DNA of 64,000 nt from Marinobacter denitrificans (GCF_008795955.1 NZ_VMHN01000011.1:62001-126000), one strand, 5' to 3'. Positions 19,344 to 27,861 are shown, counted from the first letter of the stretch. Numbers and translations: made by a program. The notes: generated by a model not told the origin, from the letters alone.

Positions 19344-19664
19344 TCAACGATTTGTTGTTTGCTTCGCAAGTGCCGCCTCAGGCAGAGGCACACACTCTAT
19401 GACCAGATCGGTCAGCGGGTAGATCCGGCAGGCCAGAACTTCACCTTTTTCAACGGCTTCGGGCGGGGCATGCCGCTTACTCATCTTGCCGCACTCGAAA
19501 TGTCCTTCCAGAACCCGGATCTTACAAAATCCGCAGCCTCCACCACGGCAGCCCACGGGCACACACTTCAGCCCCCTCTGCTCCATGGCCTTGAGTACAC
19601 TCTGGCCCTCCTGGCAGATAAAGTCGTCGCCCGTTGTGCGGTTGAAAACTTGGAACCCGGCCAT
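19344..19664 (-). CDS. xylT: Plant-type [2Fe-2S] ferredoxin, XylT-like
   Basis: This 106-residue ferredoxin has cysteines CVPVGCRGGGCGFC and a fourth Cys in VLACRIYPLTD, the chloroplast-type 2Fe-2S pattern. XylT/DmpQ/NahT proteins reductively reactivate catechol 2,3-dioxygenase when its iron becomes oxidised, which is important with substituted catechols. The ATG follows a strong ribosome site (GGGAGAGGAGGC). It lies directly before xylE, as in TOL and nah lower operons. Confidence 0.94.
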   Translation of the reverse strand: MAGFQVFNRTTGDDFICQEGQSVLKAMEQRGLKCVPVGCRGGGCGFCKIRVLEGHFECGKMSKRHAPPEAVEKGEVLACRIYPLTDLVIECVPLPEAALAKQTTNR

Positions 19665-19678
19665 GCCTCCTCTCCCAG

Positions 19679-19774
19679 TCAGATTTTCTTGAAGAACCCA
19701 AAGTCGCGTTTCAAGCGCGCAGTCAGTCCGCTCACAGCGATTTCTCCATCGTTAGTCGAAAGCTGCCTTACTTA
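19679..19774 (-). pseudogene. C-terminal relic of an unidentified gene before xylT
   Basis: About 31 codons (reading ...AVSGLTARLKRDFGFFKKI and then TGA) end 15 bases before the xylT start. The frame is closed upstream by TAA and has no plausible start, so it looks like the tail of the gene that preceded xylT before the ben genes were joined on. The next stretch (to 19851) contains a run of nine or more G at about 19804-19814. The gene is not recognised. Confidence 0.4.
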
Positions 19775-19851
19775 ACTCCAGGAGAACACGCACTACTACC
19801 CACTGGGGGGGGGCGTAATCCGTGCGAACCTCTTAATTGGAGCAAAAAGGG

Positions 19852-20637
19852 TCATCCCTGATACCCACCACCCACTGGCAGCACCGTACCTGTGATATAG
19901 GAAGCCTCGTCAGACGCCAAGAAAAGTATGGCATTGGCCTGCTCTTCTGGTACGCTGTAACGCTTCATGAAGCTCATTTCAGTAGCCTCATCAACGATAG
20001 CCTGATACCATCCTTTCTCCATTTGGTTCATGCCTTCGCTATTACGCGGAATTCTCCGCTCGCCAACATTAGTACCACCAGGTGCTACTGCATTGACACG
20101 GATCCCATATTTGGCATTTTCAAATGCCAGACACACGGTCAAAGCGTTTACGCCCCCTTTTGCGGCTGCATAGGGCACACGGTTAGTACTTCGGGTTGCA
20201 AGGGATGACACATTCACGATCACTCCACTTTGCTGTTTTTGCATCTGTGCCAGAACTGCATGGGAACACCAAAGGGTCGGAAACAAGGAGCGCCGAATCT
20301 CAGCTTCGATTTGCACTTCCTCATAAACTTCATAGGGCTGAACCCAGATCGTACCGCCAACGTTATTGACCAAAATGTCGATGCGGCCAAAATAACTTAC
20401 CGTAGAATCGACTGCTTTGCAGGCACCTGCGTACTGTTCTAGGTCGACGACGCTGACCCGGACGTTTGCAGCACCGGCAGCCAATGCCTCCTCGGCCACC
20501 TCTTTGACGATCTCGGAGCGATCCACCAACATCAGGTTGGCTTTTTCGGTCGCCATTTGAAGAGCAACAGCACGACCAATACCCTGAGCAGCACCCGTCA
20601 CAATAACGACGCGGTTTTCAAAACGTTCGACTCTCAT
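19852..20637 (-). CDS. benD: Benzoate cis-diol dehydrogenase (SDR)
   Basis: This 261-residue short-chain dehydrogenase (XylL in TOL) oxidises 1,6-dihydroxycyclohexa-2,4-diene-1-carboxylate to catechol with release of CO2 and formation of NADH. The NAD-binding VIVTGAAQGIGRAVALQM, the NNVGG motif (ILVNNVGGTIWV), the catalytic Ser (IVNVSSLATR) and YxxxK (VPYAAAKGG) are present. It follows benC after 13 bases. Its codon use is more AT-rich than the xyl genes downstream. Confidence 0.95.
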   Translation of the reverse strand: MRVERFENRVVIVTGAAQGIGRAVALQMATEKANLMLVDRSEIVKEVAEEALAAGAANVRVSVVDLEQYAGACKAVDSTVSYFGRIDILVNNVGGTIWVQPYEVYEEVQIEAEIRRSLFPTLWCSHAVLAQMQKQQSGVIVNVSSLATRSTNRVPYAAAKGGVNALTVCLAFENAKYGIRVNAVAPGGTNVGERRIPRNSEGMNQMEKGWYQAIVDEATEMSFMKRYSVPEEQANAILFLASDEASYITGTVLPVGGGYQG

Positions 20638-20650
20638 TTAATAACTCTCC

Positions 20651-21664
20651 TCATTTACTTGCCGTAAACTTTTCATAATGGAAGCTAGCTGGCCGAATGC
20701 TTTTTTCGTGCATATAGTTGTTGACCGCTTCAACCATCGCCGGGGGACCACAGAGATAGATGTCCACATCGCCATCTTGCAGGTGGTCGGGCTCTATGTA
20801 ATTTGTGACGTAGCCCTTATGGGGCCAGTTACTGTTTTCTGACAATACGCAGGCACTGAACGTAAAGTTTTCGATAGCGTTGGCGAAGGACTCCAGCTTA
20901 TCCAGGCCAACCAAGTCAGCATCGTGAGAGACACCGTAAATCAGGTGGATGGGGTGTTCACTATAGCCTTGTTGGATCTTTTCGAGCATCGCTAGGAAAG
21001 GTGCCAGGCCGGTGCCGCCAGCTAGCATCAATACCGGGCGATGGATTTCACGCAGGTAGAAGCTGCCGAACGGACCGCGCAGAGTAATGCTCTCACCGAC
21101 TCTGGCCTTTTCTGCCATATAGGTGCTCATCAAGCCTTCAGGTACTATACGAATCAGAAAGGACACCGACCCATCGGCCTGGCTCACCATGGAACTGAAG
21201 GAGTAGGCACGCCATTGGTCAGTCCCTGGCACCAGAACGTTAGCGTACTGCCCCGTCAGAAAATGCATAGCACGTACTTGATCACTGGCAACGGTGAATG
21301 ACAAAGTCGATTCTGACAAGCGATTGATGTTGACCAACCTAGCTTGTATGTCAGTTTGCTGGCTGCGTATACAGACCTCAGAAGAAGCCGGTACCGTCAC
21401 AACGCAATCCGACTCCGGAATCATCTGGCAGGTTAAAACGTACCCGCGTCTGGCCTCCTGTTCAGAGAGTGCATCCTCGATGTAACCGTCCATCTCATAA
21501 ATGCCGGATTCACAGTGGCACATACAGGTTCCACAAGCTCCATCACGACAGTCGAGCGGAATATTGATTCCAAATCGGTACGCAGCGTCCGCCACCGTCT
21601 CCATTGGCAAGGTTGTAATAAATCGAGTGACGCCGTCCTCAAAATTTAACGCTACCTTGTACAT
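20651..21664 (-). CDS. benC: Benzoate 1,2-dioxygenase reductase component
   Basis: This 337-residue electron-transfer protein (XylZ in TOL) moves electrons from NADH to the BenAB oxygenase. An N-terminal chloroplast-type 2Fe-2S domain (CRDGACGTCMCHC and a later Cys in VLTCQM) is followed by an FAD domain (WRAYSFSS) and an NAD domain (MLAGGTGLAPFLAML, then IYLCGPPAMVEAVNNYM). Length and order are normal. A 77-base gap separates it from benB. Confidence 0.96.
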   Translation of the reverse strand: MYKVALNFEDGVTRFITTLPMETVADAAYRFGINIPLDCRDGACGTCMCHCESGIYEMDGYIEDALSEQEARRGYVLTCQMIPESDCVVTVPASSEVCIRSQQTDIQARLVNINRLSESTLSFTVASDQVRAMHFLTGQYANVLVPGTDQWRAYSFSSMVSQADGSVSFLIRIVPEGLMSTYMAEKARVGESITLRGPFGSFYLREIHRPVLMLAGGTGLAPFLAMLEKIQQGYSEHPIHLIYGVSHDADLVGLDKLESFANAIENFTFSACVLSENSNWPHKGYVTNYIEPDHLQDGDVDIYLCGPPAMVEAVNNYMHEKSIRPASFHYEKFTASK

Positions 21665-21741
21665 TATATATTGCCTTTACATCAAATGATTAACCGTAAT
21701 AGACGACCGCGATAAGCTCAGACCATAAGTTTTTAAATAAA

Positions 21742-22236
21742 TTAAACATGATAGATATCAACTACATGATGTATATAGTCATTTTTTAATACGACTTTCT
21801 TTCTCGAGATTAAAAAATCCCCACCGTCATCTATGATTAAATCAACGAAAGTAACACCAAAATATGTATCCACTATATTATATCTAAAACTTTTTGTGAT
21901 CCAGTTAAACCGAACATTACATACGTGGTTAGAACAGTCTACTACCTCAATATTGCTTATCGAATGAAGCGTCCTCGGAGCAGGCTCACTGCTTGCTCCC
22001 GATCGCTCGGTTTGGATACGAAAGACTCGATCTTCAAGGCCGTCACGATTTTCATAATACATCAGTGAAATTTCGTTCCTTGGGTTACTTGTAAGATCCC
22101 CATCATCATCCCAAGATGGCATCCAAAACTCGACATTTTTATCATAATGACCGAGCCAGCGCTCAAAATCTTGATCATCCAAGCAGCGAGCTTCAGAATA
22201 CAAAAACTTGCAAATATTTTCATAATCAAAATTCAT
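21742..22236 (-). CDS. benB: Benzoate 1,2-dioxygenase small (beta) subunit
   Basis: The 164-residue protein has the NTF2-like beta-subunit fold: ICKFLYSEARCLDDQDFERWL, then VEFWMPSWDDDGDL and NEISLMYYENRDGLEDRVFR. With BenA it forms the terminal oxygenase. An upstream ATG at 22287 would overlap benA; the ATG at 22236 is preferred because TTGGAGAGC precedes it and the length then equals the family's (about 160). The gene is strikingly AT-rich compared with the meta genes. Confidence 0.95.
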   Translation of the reverse strand: MNFDYENICKFLYSEARCLDDQDFERWLGHYDKNVEFWMPSWDDDGDLTSNPRNEISLMYYENRDGLEDRVFRIQTERSGASSEPAPRTLHSISNIEVVDCSNHVCNVRFNWITKSFRYNIVDTYFGVTFVDLIIDDGGDFLISRKKVVLKNDYIHHVVDIYHV

Positions 22237-22255
22237 ATCAGCTCTCCAAAGAGGT

Positions 22256-23611
22256 TCATTTTTTGTAAATAATTCGTCCTTCTTCATCAGGTATATTTTT
22301 TAAAGTATTAGCCCAATGCTTGTGTTGAACCACGAACAATCCTTCATCCTCACTTTTCGCACCACTTAGTAGAGGAAATAAACCAATATCTTTCGCTGCT
22401 TCATCCTGCCCCTCAATCCAATGCTTAGCCCCGCGGCTAAGATCATTCCAAGGTACTTCTGAAGCTAGAAAGCCCGCCTGGCATGAGCGAAATTGTTCTA
22501 AATCATCCGGCGTTGCCATACCAGAAGCATTAAAGAAGTCTTCATATTGTCGAATACGTCGATTACGTGAATTATCGCTTTCATTCTTAGGCGCAAAGCA
22601 ATATATCGTTACTTCAGTTTTAGTCGGAGAGATTGGACGGAAGTGACGGATCTGAGTGCTCGTTTGATCCATCAAAAAAACATTTGGGTATATTCCCAAG
22701 TTCCTTATATTTGAAATCATCCAATCGGCCCTGTTTTCACCGTACTTTCTGGATAAATCTTCTCGCTTTTCAGCCAATGGTCTATCTTCAGGATTTGGTA
22801 CTTGCATCCATAATAGAATATGCCCATTCTCGAAAGCATAAAACCCTCCTTTTTGCTTATTCCAAGTGCTAAGGTCCAAACTTTTTGCATTGTCAGTAGA
22901 TAGACCCTGTTTCCTTCTTGCAACTGCGGCAACATAATTCCAGTGTACAGCTGAAACATGGTATCCATCTGCACCATTTTCTGCCTGCATCTTCCAGTTG
23001 CCATCAAACGTATAGGTAGAAGCGCCTCGTAGAACCTCAATACCATCTTCCGATTGGTTGACGATCATATCGATTATTTTCGTAGATTCACCCAAATAAT
23101 CACCTAACTCTTGCACATCAGGATTCAGGCTCCCAAAAAGGAATCCACGATAAGAATCGAACCTTGCAACTTTTTTGAGATTCAGATCTCCTTCACAGTT
23201 GAATGAATCTGGATACCCCGAACCTTTTTCGTCCTTTACTTTCACCAGTTTCCCCGAATTATTAAAACTCCAGCCATGGAAGGGGCATGTCATGACCGAT
23301 TTATTGCCTTTCTTTGTCCGACAGAGCATCGCTCCTCTGTGGGTACAGACATTGAGGAAGGCATTAAGGTTGCCGGTTTTATCTCGTGTTATAATAACCG
23401 GCTGTCGCCCGATATAGGTCGTAAAGAAATCATTATTATCTGGAATTTGGCTTTCGTGTGCAAGATATACCCAATTCCCTTCAAAAATATATTTCATTTC
23501 TAGTTCGAAAATTTCTTCATCAGTAAAGGCATCCCTCCTTAACTTATAGATACCTTTTTCCTGATCCGTAACAAGCATTGATTCGATTTTTTCTTTTATA
23601 CGATGTGACAT
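22256..23611 (-). CDS. benA: Benzoate 1,2-dioxygenase large (alpha) subunit
   Basis: This ring-hydroxylating oxygenase subunit (XylX in TOL) starts cis-dihydroxylation of benzoate. The Rieske motif is intact (CTHRGAMLC ... CPFHGWSF) and the mononuclear iron site shows NGADGYHVSAVHWNYV with two His ligands. The C-terminal catalytic domain runs to residue 451. The start is placed at MSHRIKEKIESML (23611), matching BenA/XylX; a start at 23626 would add five residues. It is the first gene of the operon and the most AT-rich. Confidence 0.96.
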   Translation of the reverse strand: MSHRIKEKIESMLVTDQEKGIYKLRRDAFTDEEIFELEMKYIFEGNWVYLAHESQIPDNNDFFTTYIGRQPVIITRDKTGNLNAFLNVCTHRGAMLCRTKKGNKSVMTCPFHGWSFNNSGKLVKVKDEKGSGYPDSFNCEGDLNLKKVARFDSYRGFLFGSLNPDVQELGDYLGESTKIIDMIVNQSEDGIEVLRGASTYTFDGNWKMQAENGADGYHVSAVHWNYVAAVARRKQGLSTDNAKSLDLSTWNKQKGGFYAFENGHILLWMQVPNPEDRPLAEKREDLSRKYGENRADWMISNIRNLGIYPNVFLMDQTSTQIRHFRPISPTKTEVTIYCFAPKNESDNSRNRRIRQYEDFFNASGMATPDDLEQFRSCQAGFLASEVPWNDLSRGAKHWIEGQDEAAKDIGLFPLLSGAKSEDEGLFVVQHKHWANTLKNIPDEEGRIIYKK

Positions 23612-23701
23612 ATAAGACCTCACCACTTCTCAATTGATAGAGAATACGCCATCTTTTATTTGACAACGTGCCAGGCTGCCAAGTCGATGTAAATATAAAA
23701 G

Positions 23702-23727
23702 GTCCCTTGCCTGCCAAGGTAAGGGAC
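23702..23727 (-). promoter_or_regulatory. Leader hairpin between the ben operator and benA
   Basis: Read on the minus strand, GTCCCTTACC-TTGG-CAGGCAAGGGAC folds into a stem with one mismatch and is followed by CTTTTATATTT. It sits in the presumed leader about 90 bases before benA. It resembles a weak intrinsic terminator, so it could attenuate or protect the transcript; no leader peptide was found. Confidence 0.4.
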
Positions 23728-23794
23728 AAATACTCTACATCGAGACCAACAACAATGGCTCACTTAGATAGTCTCCGAATTAGTCTGGGATCGA

Positions 23795-23829
23795 AATCCG
23801 CAGGCTGCAATTATTATCCCGTTACTGCA
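23795..23829 (-). promoter_or_regulatory. BenR/XylS-type operator of the ben-meta operon
   Basis: On the minus strand there are two direct repeats: TGCA-GTAACG-GGATA (23829-23815) and TGCA-GCCTGC-GGATT (23809-23795), with starts 20 bases apart. AraC-family XylS/BenR proteins recognise TGCA-N6-GGNTA half sites in tandem with 21-base periodicity in the TOL Pm promoter. The operator lies about 185 bases before benA. The promoter elements downstream of it (around GACTATCTAA) are less certain. The IS3 element ends about 60 bases further upstream. Confidence 0.7.
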
Positions 23830-23956
23830 CCTGAAACAATCATCAGCAGCCTGCGTGAGATCTTGGGCCCGGGTCCATTTCCCCCTCTGTCAAGGTAGTT
23901 GGAACCCCACCCGATGTTAGACTCTCTCAATGAAGTGGGGCGAGACAGAGGTTTTC

Positions 23957-24448
23957 ATGAAGTATTCACCGGAACGCCGAGAAGCCATTCTTCGCAAGTT
24001 ACTGCCACCGAATAATCGGCCTGTTGCCGAGGTGGCGGAAGAAGAAGGCATTTCAGACGCTACCTTGTACAACTGGCGCAGCGAAGCCCGGAAGAATGGT
24101 CAGCTATTGCCAGATCGCGGCTCAGACCCGGAAGGCTGGAGTTCCCGCGATAAGTTCAACGCCGTGCTTGAGACCGCCGCGCTGAGTGAGTCCGAGCTGG
24201 GCGAATACTGCCGCAAACGTGGAATCTATCCTGAGCAGATCCGCCGTTGGCGTCAGAGCTGTGAAACCGCTAACGACCGCGATGAAAAGGTCGAAAAACG
24301 CTCCCGTGAGGCGGTCAAGCACGAGAAAAAGCGCACTCGCCAACTGGAACGTGAGCTGAAGCGCAAGGAAGCTGCACTGGCAGAAACCGCAGCCCTGCTG
24401 ACCCTGCGAAAAAAGGCCCAGGCGATCTGGGGGGACGAGGACGACTGA
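23957..24448 (+). CDS. IS3-family transposase OrfA
   Basis: This 163-residue OrfA begins MKYSPERREAILRKLLPP and has a helix-turn-helix (VAEEEGISDATLYNWRSEA), a second helical block (ESELGEYCRKRGIYPEQIRRW) and a Lys/Arg-rich coiled C-terminus ending in AQAIWGDEDD. The start at 23957 is chosen over 23930 because MKYSPERRE is the family N-terminus. It overlaps orfB, which begins in another frame at about 24445. Confidence 0.9.
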   Translation: MKYSPERREAILRKLLPPNNRPVAEVAEEEGISDATLYNWRSEARKNGQLLPDRGSDPEGWSSRDKFNAVLETAALSESELGEYCRKRGIYPEQIRRWRQSCETANDRDEKVEKRSREAVKHEKKRTRQLERELKRKEAALAETAALLTLRKKAQAIWGDEDD

Positions 24449-25500
24449 CCAGTGCCCTGGATCGCCAGTATGCCGTGCAGCTGGTCGATGAAGCGCGTAC
24501 CGATGGTGCGCGTCTGAAAAGCGCCTGTGCCGAACTGGGTATTGGCACCAACACTTACCGCCGCTGGAAAGCCGGCGGTGAGGACGGCCGGCCCAGTGCG
24601 CCCAAACACACACCGACTCATGCACTCACCGCCATGGAGAAAGCGATGATCCTGGCCGTTTGCCACCAGTCCGATTATGCCAGCCTGCCGCCGTCTCAGG
24701 TCGTGCCGCTGCTGATGGACGACTATGGGTGGTACATCGCCTCGGAATCCTCGTTCTACCGCGTTCTGAGCGAGCACAACGAGAACCACCGCCGGGGTGC
24801 CCGACACTCCGGGCGAGTGGGCCCACCACGCCGTCATGAGGCCAGCCGACCGAACCAGGTCTGGTGCTGGGACGTGACCTACTTGAAGTCGACGGTCCGG
24901 GGCCGGTTCTTTTATCTGTACTTCATACTCGATGTCTACAGCCGCAAGATCGTCGGTGCCGAAGTATTCGACGCGGAAAACGCCGTCAACAGCGAAACCG
25001 TGTTGCGCAAAGCACTGTTACGCGAGGGCTGCGTGAACAACCCGCCGGTGGTGCATTCTGACAACGGCAGTCCCATGAAAGGCGGCACGCTACCGGCCAC
25101 GTTCGAGAAGCTGGGTGTCACGCCCTCTTACAGTCGACCGCGTGTGTCCAATGACAACGCCTATATCGAGTCACTGTTCGGCACCACCAAGCAGCGCCCG
25201 GAATACCCGCCTGAGGGCTTTGAGAGCCTAGGACTGGCCCGTGACTGGGTGAGCACGTTCATCCGCTGGTACAACAACGAGCATCGTCACAGCGCGATCC
25301 GTTATGTGACGCCGGCCGATCGCCACGCCGGAAAGGAGGCAGACATCCTGGCGAGTCGAAAAATGACTTTGCTCAGAGCCAAGGAAAAGAATCCTGGACG
25401 TTGGTCCACTGGTATCCGCAACTGCGAACCGGTAGGAGCCGTGTGGCTAAACCCGCTACCCGAGGAGCAAACTGTTAAAGAGCAATGCGTGGCTCATTAG
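24445..25500 (+). CDS. IS3-family transposase OrfB
   Basis: This intact OrfB has a helix-turn-helix (SACAELGIGTNTYRRW) and a complete DDE core: FYLYFILDVYSRKIVGAEV (Asp), VVHSDNGSPMKGG (Asp) and SRPRVSNDNAYIESLFGTTK (Glu), then IRWYNNEHRHSAIRYVTP. The frame opens at a CTG at 24445 overlapping the orfA stop; the first conventional start is GTG 24475. It is probably made as a coupled or frameshifted product of orfA. Confidence 0.9.
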   Translation: MTSALDRQYAVQLVDEARTDGARLKSACAELGIGTNTYRRWKAGGEDGRPSAPKHTPTHALTAMEKAMILAVCHQSDYASLPPSQVVPLLMDDYGWYIASESSFYRVLSEHNENHRRGARHSGRVGPPRRHEASRPNQVWCWDVTYLKSTVRGRFFYLYFILDVYSRKIVGAEVFDAENAVNSETVLRKALLREGCVNNPPVVHSDNGSPMKGGTLPATFEKLGVTPSYSRPRVSNDNAYIESLFGTTKQRPEYPPEGFESLGLARDWVSTFIRWYNNEHRHSAIRYVTPADRHAGKEADILASRKMTLLRAKEKNPGRWSTGIRNCEPVGAVWLNPLPEEQTVKEQCVAH

Positions 25501-25534
25501 AGCCAAAATGAATCAGGTGCCAACTACCTTGACA

Positions 25535-25920
25535 GACGACGATTTTGAACCTGACCTGAATCAATGGGATGGACTCCTCCTCACCTCACCGGCATCTACG
25601 TGCCAAAATGGTGAGTGATTAGTCAACCATCATGAAGATGAGGAGAAGTGTAAACATCCCTGTTTTAGTTGCACCGCTCATTAGAGTTTCCTGCACGCTG
25701 GTGCTTCGCAAGGTATTCCCAGGTGACAAGTCCTCTATTGGATCTTGGGCGCGCGAATGTTCGCTTTGTTTAAAGTGCGGACTACATTCCGGGGCCGGCT
25801 GCAACCTGCCAACGTAGAATGCCCAACCGCAACCCGTCTGTGCGACAGAGCGGTCATATCACAATGATGTGGCGGGTCTGGCTAACATTTTGGTATTACC
25901 AGGTTGCCAGTCATCATTAT
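25535..25920 (+). other. Gene-free stretch between IS3 and the accessory operon
   Basis: No convincing gene is seen. Short open frames on both strands lack ribosome sites and family resemblance. The stretch leads into the palindromic tra-type operator at 25921. Confidence 0.5.
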
Positions 25921-25944
25921 AAGGTCACAGGGCCGTGACCTTTT
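25921..25944 (+). promoter_or_regulatory. Shared tra-regulon palindrome, site a
   Basis: AAGGTCAC-AGGGCC-GTGACCTTTT followed by AAAC. It has 8-bp perfect arms and a 6-base spacer. It ends 66 bases before ATG 26011 of the spermidine-synthase-like gene. The same motif stands before both tra operons (50575-50600, 57236-57261) and, weaker, before the lipoprotein operon (30015-30040), at similar distances. Confidence 0.75.
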
Positions 25945-26010
25945 AAACCCCATCTCATGCCGAAGCACTTGATAGCCTCTGGTTTTGCTTACCAACAGGA
26001 CCATGCTTCC

Positions 26011-27423
26011 ATGTTCTCCACGAAACGTGCTTATCTGATTCTCTTGCTAGAAGGTCTCGCCAGCAGCGGTGTTCAAATGGTCACGATACGACAGACCGTC
26101 GCGTTCGTAGGCAGCTCGGTACTGTGCACGTCGATCATCATCAGTTGTTTCCTGGGTGCGTTGGCCCTTGGCTACTTCTTTGGCGGCAAGACCGCGACTG
26201 AAAAGTTTTCCCGGGCACTGCTTTTCAACCTGGTTGGCGCCATCGCTTTGTTTGGTATTGGCCTCTCCTACCCCTTTGTCAGCATGTTTTTCCTGTCCAT
26301 TGCCGATATCAGCTATGGGCTGCCGATTCTGGGAAATCCCCTGGTCCACCTTCTCGCGTTCTGTTTGTTGGTCATGTCGCCATTGGTATTTTTGCTGGGG
26401 CAGACGGTCCCGCTGCTGTTGAACACGGCAGACCACGAGACTCGCAAAAGTGAAGCCGCAGGAAGCGCGACTGCGATCAGCACCGTGGGCAACGTTGTTG
26501 GGTGTCTTCTCACTTCACTGGTGCTGATGTATTTCTTGGGCGTCGGCTATTCCATTCTGGTGAACTGCCTGATACTCAGCTTCTGTGTCTTGCTTGTGTT
26601 TCGTCCGGAAAAAACCGTCCTGAAGCCAATGCTGCTGAGCATCACAAGTCTGTCACTCGCGGTGGCGTTCGTCGCCAACGTCCGGATGCCAAACCAGCTT
26701 TTTGCCGCTACTACCCCATACAGCGACATCCGGGTCGAAGCCACAGACGGTGGTAAAAAGCTGGTGATCAACCGCAGCTCAGCTTCATTCATCGATGCTG
26801 AGACACGCCAGGGCTGGCCATACATTGAGATGATGAAATCGGCGATATTTGCAGACGACGTAGCTGGAAAAGACATCCTCGTGCTGGGCGCCGGCGGATT
26901 CACTCTGTCTGCCGAAGACACTAAAGGCGCAAACTTCACCTACCTGGACATCGATCCCATGCTGAAATCCGTGGCAGAGGGCGACTTTCTGGGCGAGCCC
27001 ATCAAAGGAGACTTCATTACCCAGGATGCAAGAGCATTCCTGCTCACCAATGAAAAGCGATGGGATGTCATTGTGGTTGATCTCTATACCAATGCGGCCA
27101 CTATTCCCATGCACACAGCCACCTTTGAATTTTTCAGCTTGGTGTCCGAGCGCCTGACCGGTAACGGTAAAGCCGTTCTGAATATTGCTGCCAATCCGCG
27201 GCTTACGGATCGGTATTCCCAGACGATGGACAATACAGTCCGGCAGGCTTTCTCACGGTGTGTCACTGACATCACCAGCTATGACGACTCCCTGCAGAAC
27301 CTGGTGTATTTGTGCGGAAAGCGGTCGTCCGGCGTGGACAGAGTTGCCCGTGCTTATTTTGATGATACAACAAGGGTAACCGTCGACGGATACCTGTCGG
27401 CACTTCATGGATCGGCGAGATAA
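26011..27423 (+). CDS. Membrane-fused spermidine-synthase-like protein
   Basis: About 470 residues. The N-terminal half has roughly seven to eight hydrophobic segments (SGVQMVTIRQTVAFVGSS, LGALALGYFFGG, LLGQTVPLLLN). The C-terminal half has a Rossmann methyltransferase/aminopropyltransferase fold: DILVLGAGGFTLSAED, FTYLDIDPML, FITQDARAFL and WDVIVVDLYTN. The acidic DxxD catalytic loop of true spermidine synthases is not obvious (VDLYTNAATIP here), so the substrate is unknown. ATG 26011 is preferred over 25957 because it puts the operator at the distance seen for the other three units. It forms an operon with the two Cas4-like genes. Confidence 0.75.
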   Translation: MFSTKRAYLILLLEGLASSGVQMVTIRQTVAFVGSSVLCTSIIISCFLGALALGYFFGGKTATEKFSRALLFNLVGAIALFGIGLSYPFVSMFFLSIADISYGLPILGNPLVHLLAFCLLVMSPLVFLLGQTVPLLLNTADHETRKSEAAGSATAISTVGNVVGCLLTSLVLMYFLGVGYSILVNCLILSFCVLLVFRPEKTVLKPMLLSITSLSLAVAFVANVRMPNQLFAATTPYSDIRVEATDGGKKLVINRSSASFIDAETRQGWPYIEMMKSAIFADDVAGKDILVLGAGGFTLSAEDTKGANFTYLDIDPMLKSVAEGDFLGEPIKGDFITQDARAFLLTNEKRWDVIVVDLYTNAATIPMHTATFEFFSLVSERLTGNGKAVLNIAANPRLTDRYSQTMDNTVRQAFSRCVTDITSYDDSLQNLVYLCGKRSSGVDRVARAYFDDTTRVTVDGYLSALHGSAR

Positions 27424-27426
27424 GCG

Positions 27427-27861
27427 ATGCGCCACGATAAATCAAAGAGAAAATCCGAGTGGATTTCAGCCTCAGACGTAGGCCGGAGCGAGTTTTGCCC
27501 GAATTCAGTCGCACTGAAATACGCCGGCGCCAAACCTTCGCGAAGGGCCGTAGCCGCTCAGGATCGGGGCAATCTGAAGCACGAGCAGTTCAATCGCCAG
27601 ATCAGCACAGACAAACGCTGTTACGTGGCCTCTTACCTTTACGGAATGGAGGATCAGCGCACGGAAACTCTCCGCCAGTTTCGTGACAACACACTGGATT
27701 ACATGCCCGGCGGCCGGATCCTGATTGCAGTCTATTACCGGCTGTCTCCGATGGTCATCGAAATCAGCAAAAGGTCTTCCTGGATTGACCTGCTGCTGAG
27801 GCGGATCGTGGACAGGCTTGTTCTGTGGGTTGAACTGCGAGGAAAAAGCCATGATTCATGA
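27427..27861 (+). CDS. Cas4-like N-terminal half fused to a CFI-box domain
   Basis: 144 residues. The N-terminus reads SASDVGRSEFCPNSVALKYAG (Cys24) and RGNLKHEQF (His52), the opening motifs of Cas4/RecB-type nucleases: the first Fe-S cysteine and the motif I His. Instead of the nuclease core it continues with CYVASYLYG (65-73), LRQFRD (82-87), GGRILIAVYYRLSP (95-108) and hydrophobic helices, the pattern of the CFI-box C-terminal domain. It starts 4 bases after the preceding stop and overlaps the next gene by 11 bases. The two products probably assemble. The function of the CFI-box is unknown. Confidence 0.7.
   Translation: MRHDKSKRKSEWISASDVGRSEFCPNSVALKYAGAKPSRRAVAAQDRGNLKHEQFNRQISTDKRCYVASYLYGMEDQRTETLRQFRDNTLDYMPGGRILIAVYYRLSPMVIEISKRSSWIDLLLRRIVDRLVLWVELRGKSHDS

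Larger units (their letters stand above)
23888..25534 (+). mobile_element. IS3-family element, copy 2, apparently complete
   Basis: The ends are a perfect 15-bp inverted repeat, TGTCAAGGTAGTTGG at 23888-23902 and its complement at 25520-25534. It contains orfA and orfB in the usual overlapping arrangement. No matching short target duplication is seen next to the ends (CTC on the left, GAC on the right), so the present flanks may have come together by recombination between copies. It bounds the catabolic block on its right side. Confidence 0.88.

Noticed and set aside
23888..25534. Target-site duplication for IS3 copy 2
   Set aside because: Bases next to the perfect inverted repeats do not match (CTC versus GAC), so a simple insertion is not supported.
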